A stretch of 64,000 nucleotides of DNA from Opacimonas sp014872805 (GTDB lineage Bacteria > Pseudomonadota > Gammaproteobacteria > Enterobacterales > Alteromonadaceae). Positions 63,567 to 64,000 of this stretch are shown here, one piece after another. A model generated the notes under the pieces. That model did no database searches. It was given only the letters and a program-made list of their open reading frames with translations, and had not been told where the DNA came from. The stretch's first letter is position 1, and every line of letters starts with the position of its first letter. The position numbers and the translations under genes were made by a program. The stretch is from the NCBI GenBank assembly GCA_014872805.1, contig WKFN01000014.1, positions 275,943 through 339,942 of the forward strand. Reading direction: 5' to 3'.

Positions 63567-64000
63567 TATACAAAAGAGACCTGCCTTGTGCAGGTCTTTT
63601 TGTATACGTTGTATATGTCGAATGAGAACCTGCGAAGCAGGTCGACCAAACGCCTGGAGCGTTTGGTACTGCCGCAGGCACTGCGTAGCGGCGAGGGCAG
63701 GAGCCCGAGGTAAATCCTGCAGGGCGCGCCATATACAAAAGAGACCTGCCTTGTGCAGGTCTTTTTGTATACGTTGCATATGTCGAATGAGAACCTGCGA
63801 AACAGGTCGACCAAACGCCGGGAGCGTTTGGTATTGCCGCAGGCACCGCGCAGCGGCGAGGGCAGGAGCCTGAGGTAAATCCTGCAGGGCGCGCCATATA
63901 CAAAAGAGACCTGCCTTGTGCAGGTCTTTTTGTATACGTTGCATATGTCGAATGAGAACCTGCGAAGCAGGTCGACCAAACGCCGGGAGCGTTTGGTACT
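63548..64000 (+). repeat. 165-bp tandem repeats carrying the 3' end of tRNA-Arg
   Basis: The last 19 bases of tRNA-Arg (AATCCTGCAGGGCGCGCCA, 63548-63566) recur at 63713-63731 and 63878-63896, an exact 165-bp step. The 146-base spacers are also repeated: copies 1 and 2 differ at 7 positions by hand count, and the third is cut by the window edge after 104 bases. Each spacer holds a terminator hairpin and three further dyads: ACCTGC/GCAGGT, CCAAACGC/GCGTTTGG and GCCGC/GCGGC. The layout is like the rtT repeats behind E. coli tyrT, which also carry 19 bases of the tRNA end. The array continues beyond the window. Confidence 0.95.
63567..63606 (+). terminator. Strong terminator in the first repeat, after tRNA-Arg
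   Basis: A 17-bp stem with one bulged G (TATACAAAA, G, AGACCTGC / GCAGGTCT, TTTTGTATA) with loop CTTGT and a T run within the distal arm. It begins at the first base after the tRNA CCA end and should end tRNA transcripts. The same element recurs 165 and 330 bases further. Confidence 0.85.

Noticed and set aside
63548..63731. attL/attR pair of a genomic island at tRNA-Arg
   Set aside because: Although tRNA 3' ends are common integration sites, the copies are only 165 bases apart, the spacer is repeated too, and no integrase is in the window.
63496..63979. Three long minus-strand reading frames (135-149 codons) across the repeat array
   Set aside because: They overlap each other, run antisense into tRNA-Arg and are open only because the 165-bp unit is a multiple of 3; no ribosome site or protein-like composition.

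Overview
This is a chromosomal window from a marine-type gammaproteobacterium. The gene order queA-tgt-yajC-secD-secF, suhB/trmJ-cysE-iscRSUA-hscBA-fdx-ndk-rlmN-pilW-rodZ-ispG-hisS-yfgM-bamB-der, xseA/guaB-guaA and the long (about 530 residue) isocitrate lyase point to the order Alteromonadales, probably Alteromonadaceae (Glaciecola/Paraglaciecola/Alteromonas relatives). No plasmid, phage or insertion-sequence genes were seen.

Layout. (1) 1-10.6 kb, minus strand: the distal part of an exopolysaccharide operon of the PEP-CTERM/exosortase type: acetyltransferase, RIFT-barrel protein, GT2 and GT4 glycosyltransferases, polysaccharide deacetylase, FemAB-like protein, a further glycosyltransferase and an asparagine-synthase-like amidotransferase. 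It continues beyond the left edge. (2) 10.7-14.6 kb, minus: a secreted PEP-CTERM protein with an EF-hand loop and a sigma-54-type promoter, then a YdcF protein, an exosortase-associated N-acyltransferase and a ThiF/E1-like adenylating enzyme. (3) 14.6-19.5 kb, plus: a secreted serine protease, then a Tat-signal protein, a PqqD-like protein, an HPr-kinase-related kinase and a nucleotidyltransferase (HPr-rel-A type cassette), and a nucleotide-sugar epimerase. (4) 19.6-24.6 kb, minus: glyoxylate shunt (glcB, a LysR regulator, aceA) with near-identical 15-bp palindromes before aceA and glcB. (5) 24.9-30.4 kb: a lipoprotein alkaline phosphatase behind a Pho box, and a minus-strand membrane cluster (ion channel, DUF350, DUF1190, ATP-grasp, VC0807-like). 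(6) 30.6-63.3 kb: conserved housekeeping genes for queuosine, Sec export, Fe-S assembly, isoprenoid, tRNA charging, outer-membrane assembly, guanine nucleotides and folate. (7) 63.3-64.0 kb: tRNA-Pro(UGG) and tRNA-Arg(UCU), followed by 165-bp tandem repeats, each carrying a copy of the last 19 bases of tRNA-Arg.

The least ordinary parts are the tRNA-tail repeats at the right edge, which look like the rtT repeats known behind E. coli tyrT; the HPr-rel-A cassette with its Tat-exported companion and possible sigma-54 promoter; and the acyltransferase/E1-like pair beside the PEP-CTERM gene. All functions are read from sequence motifs and remembered family features; no database search was run.
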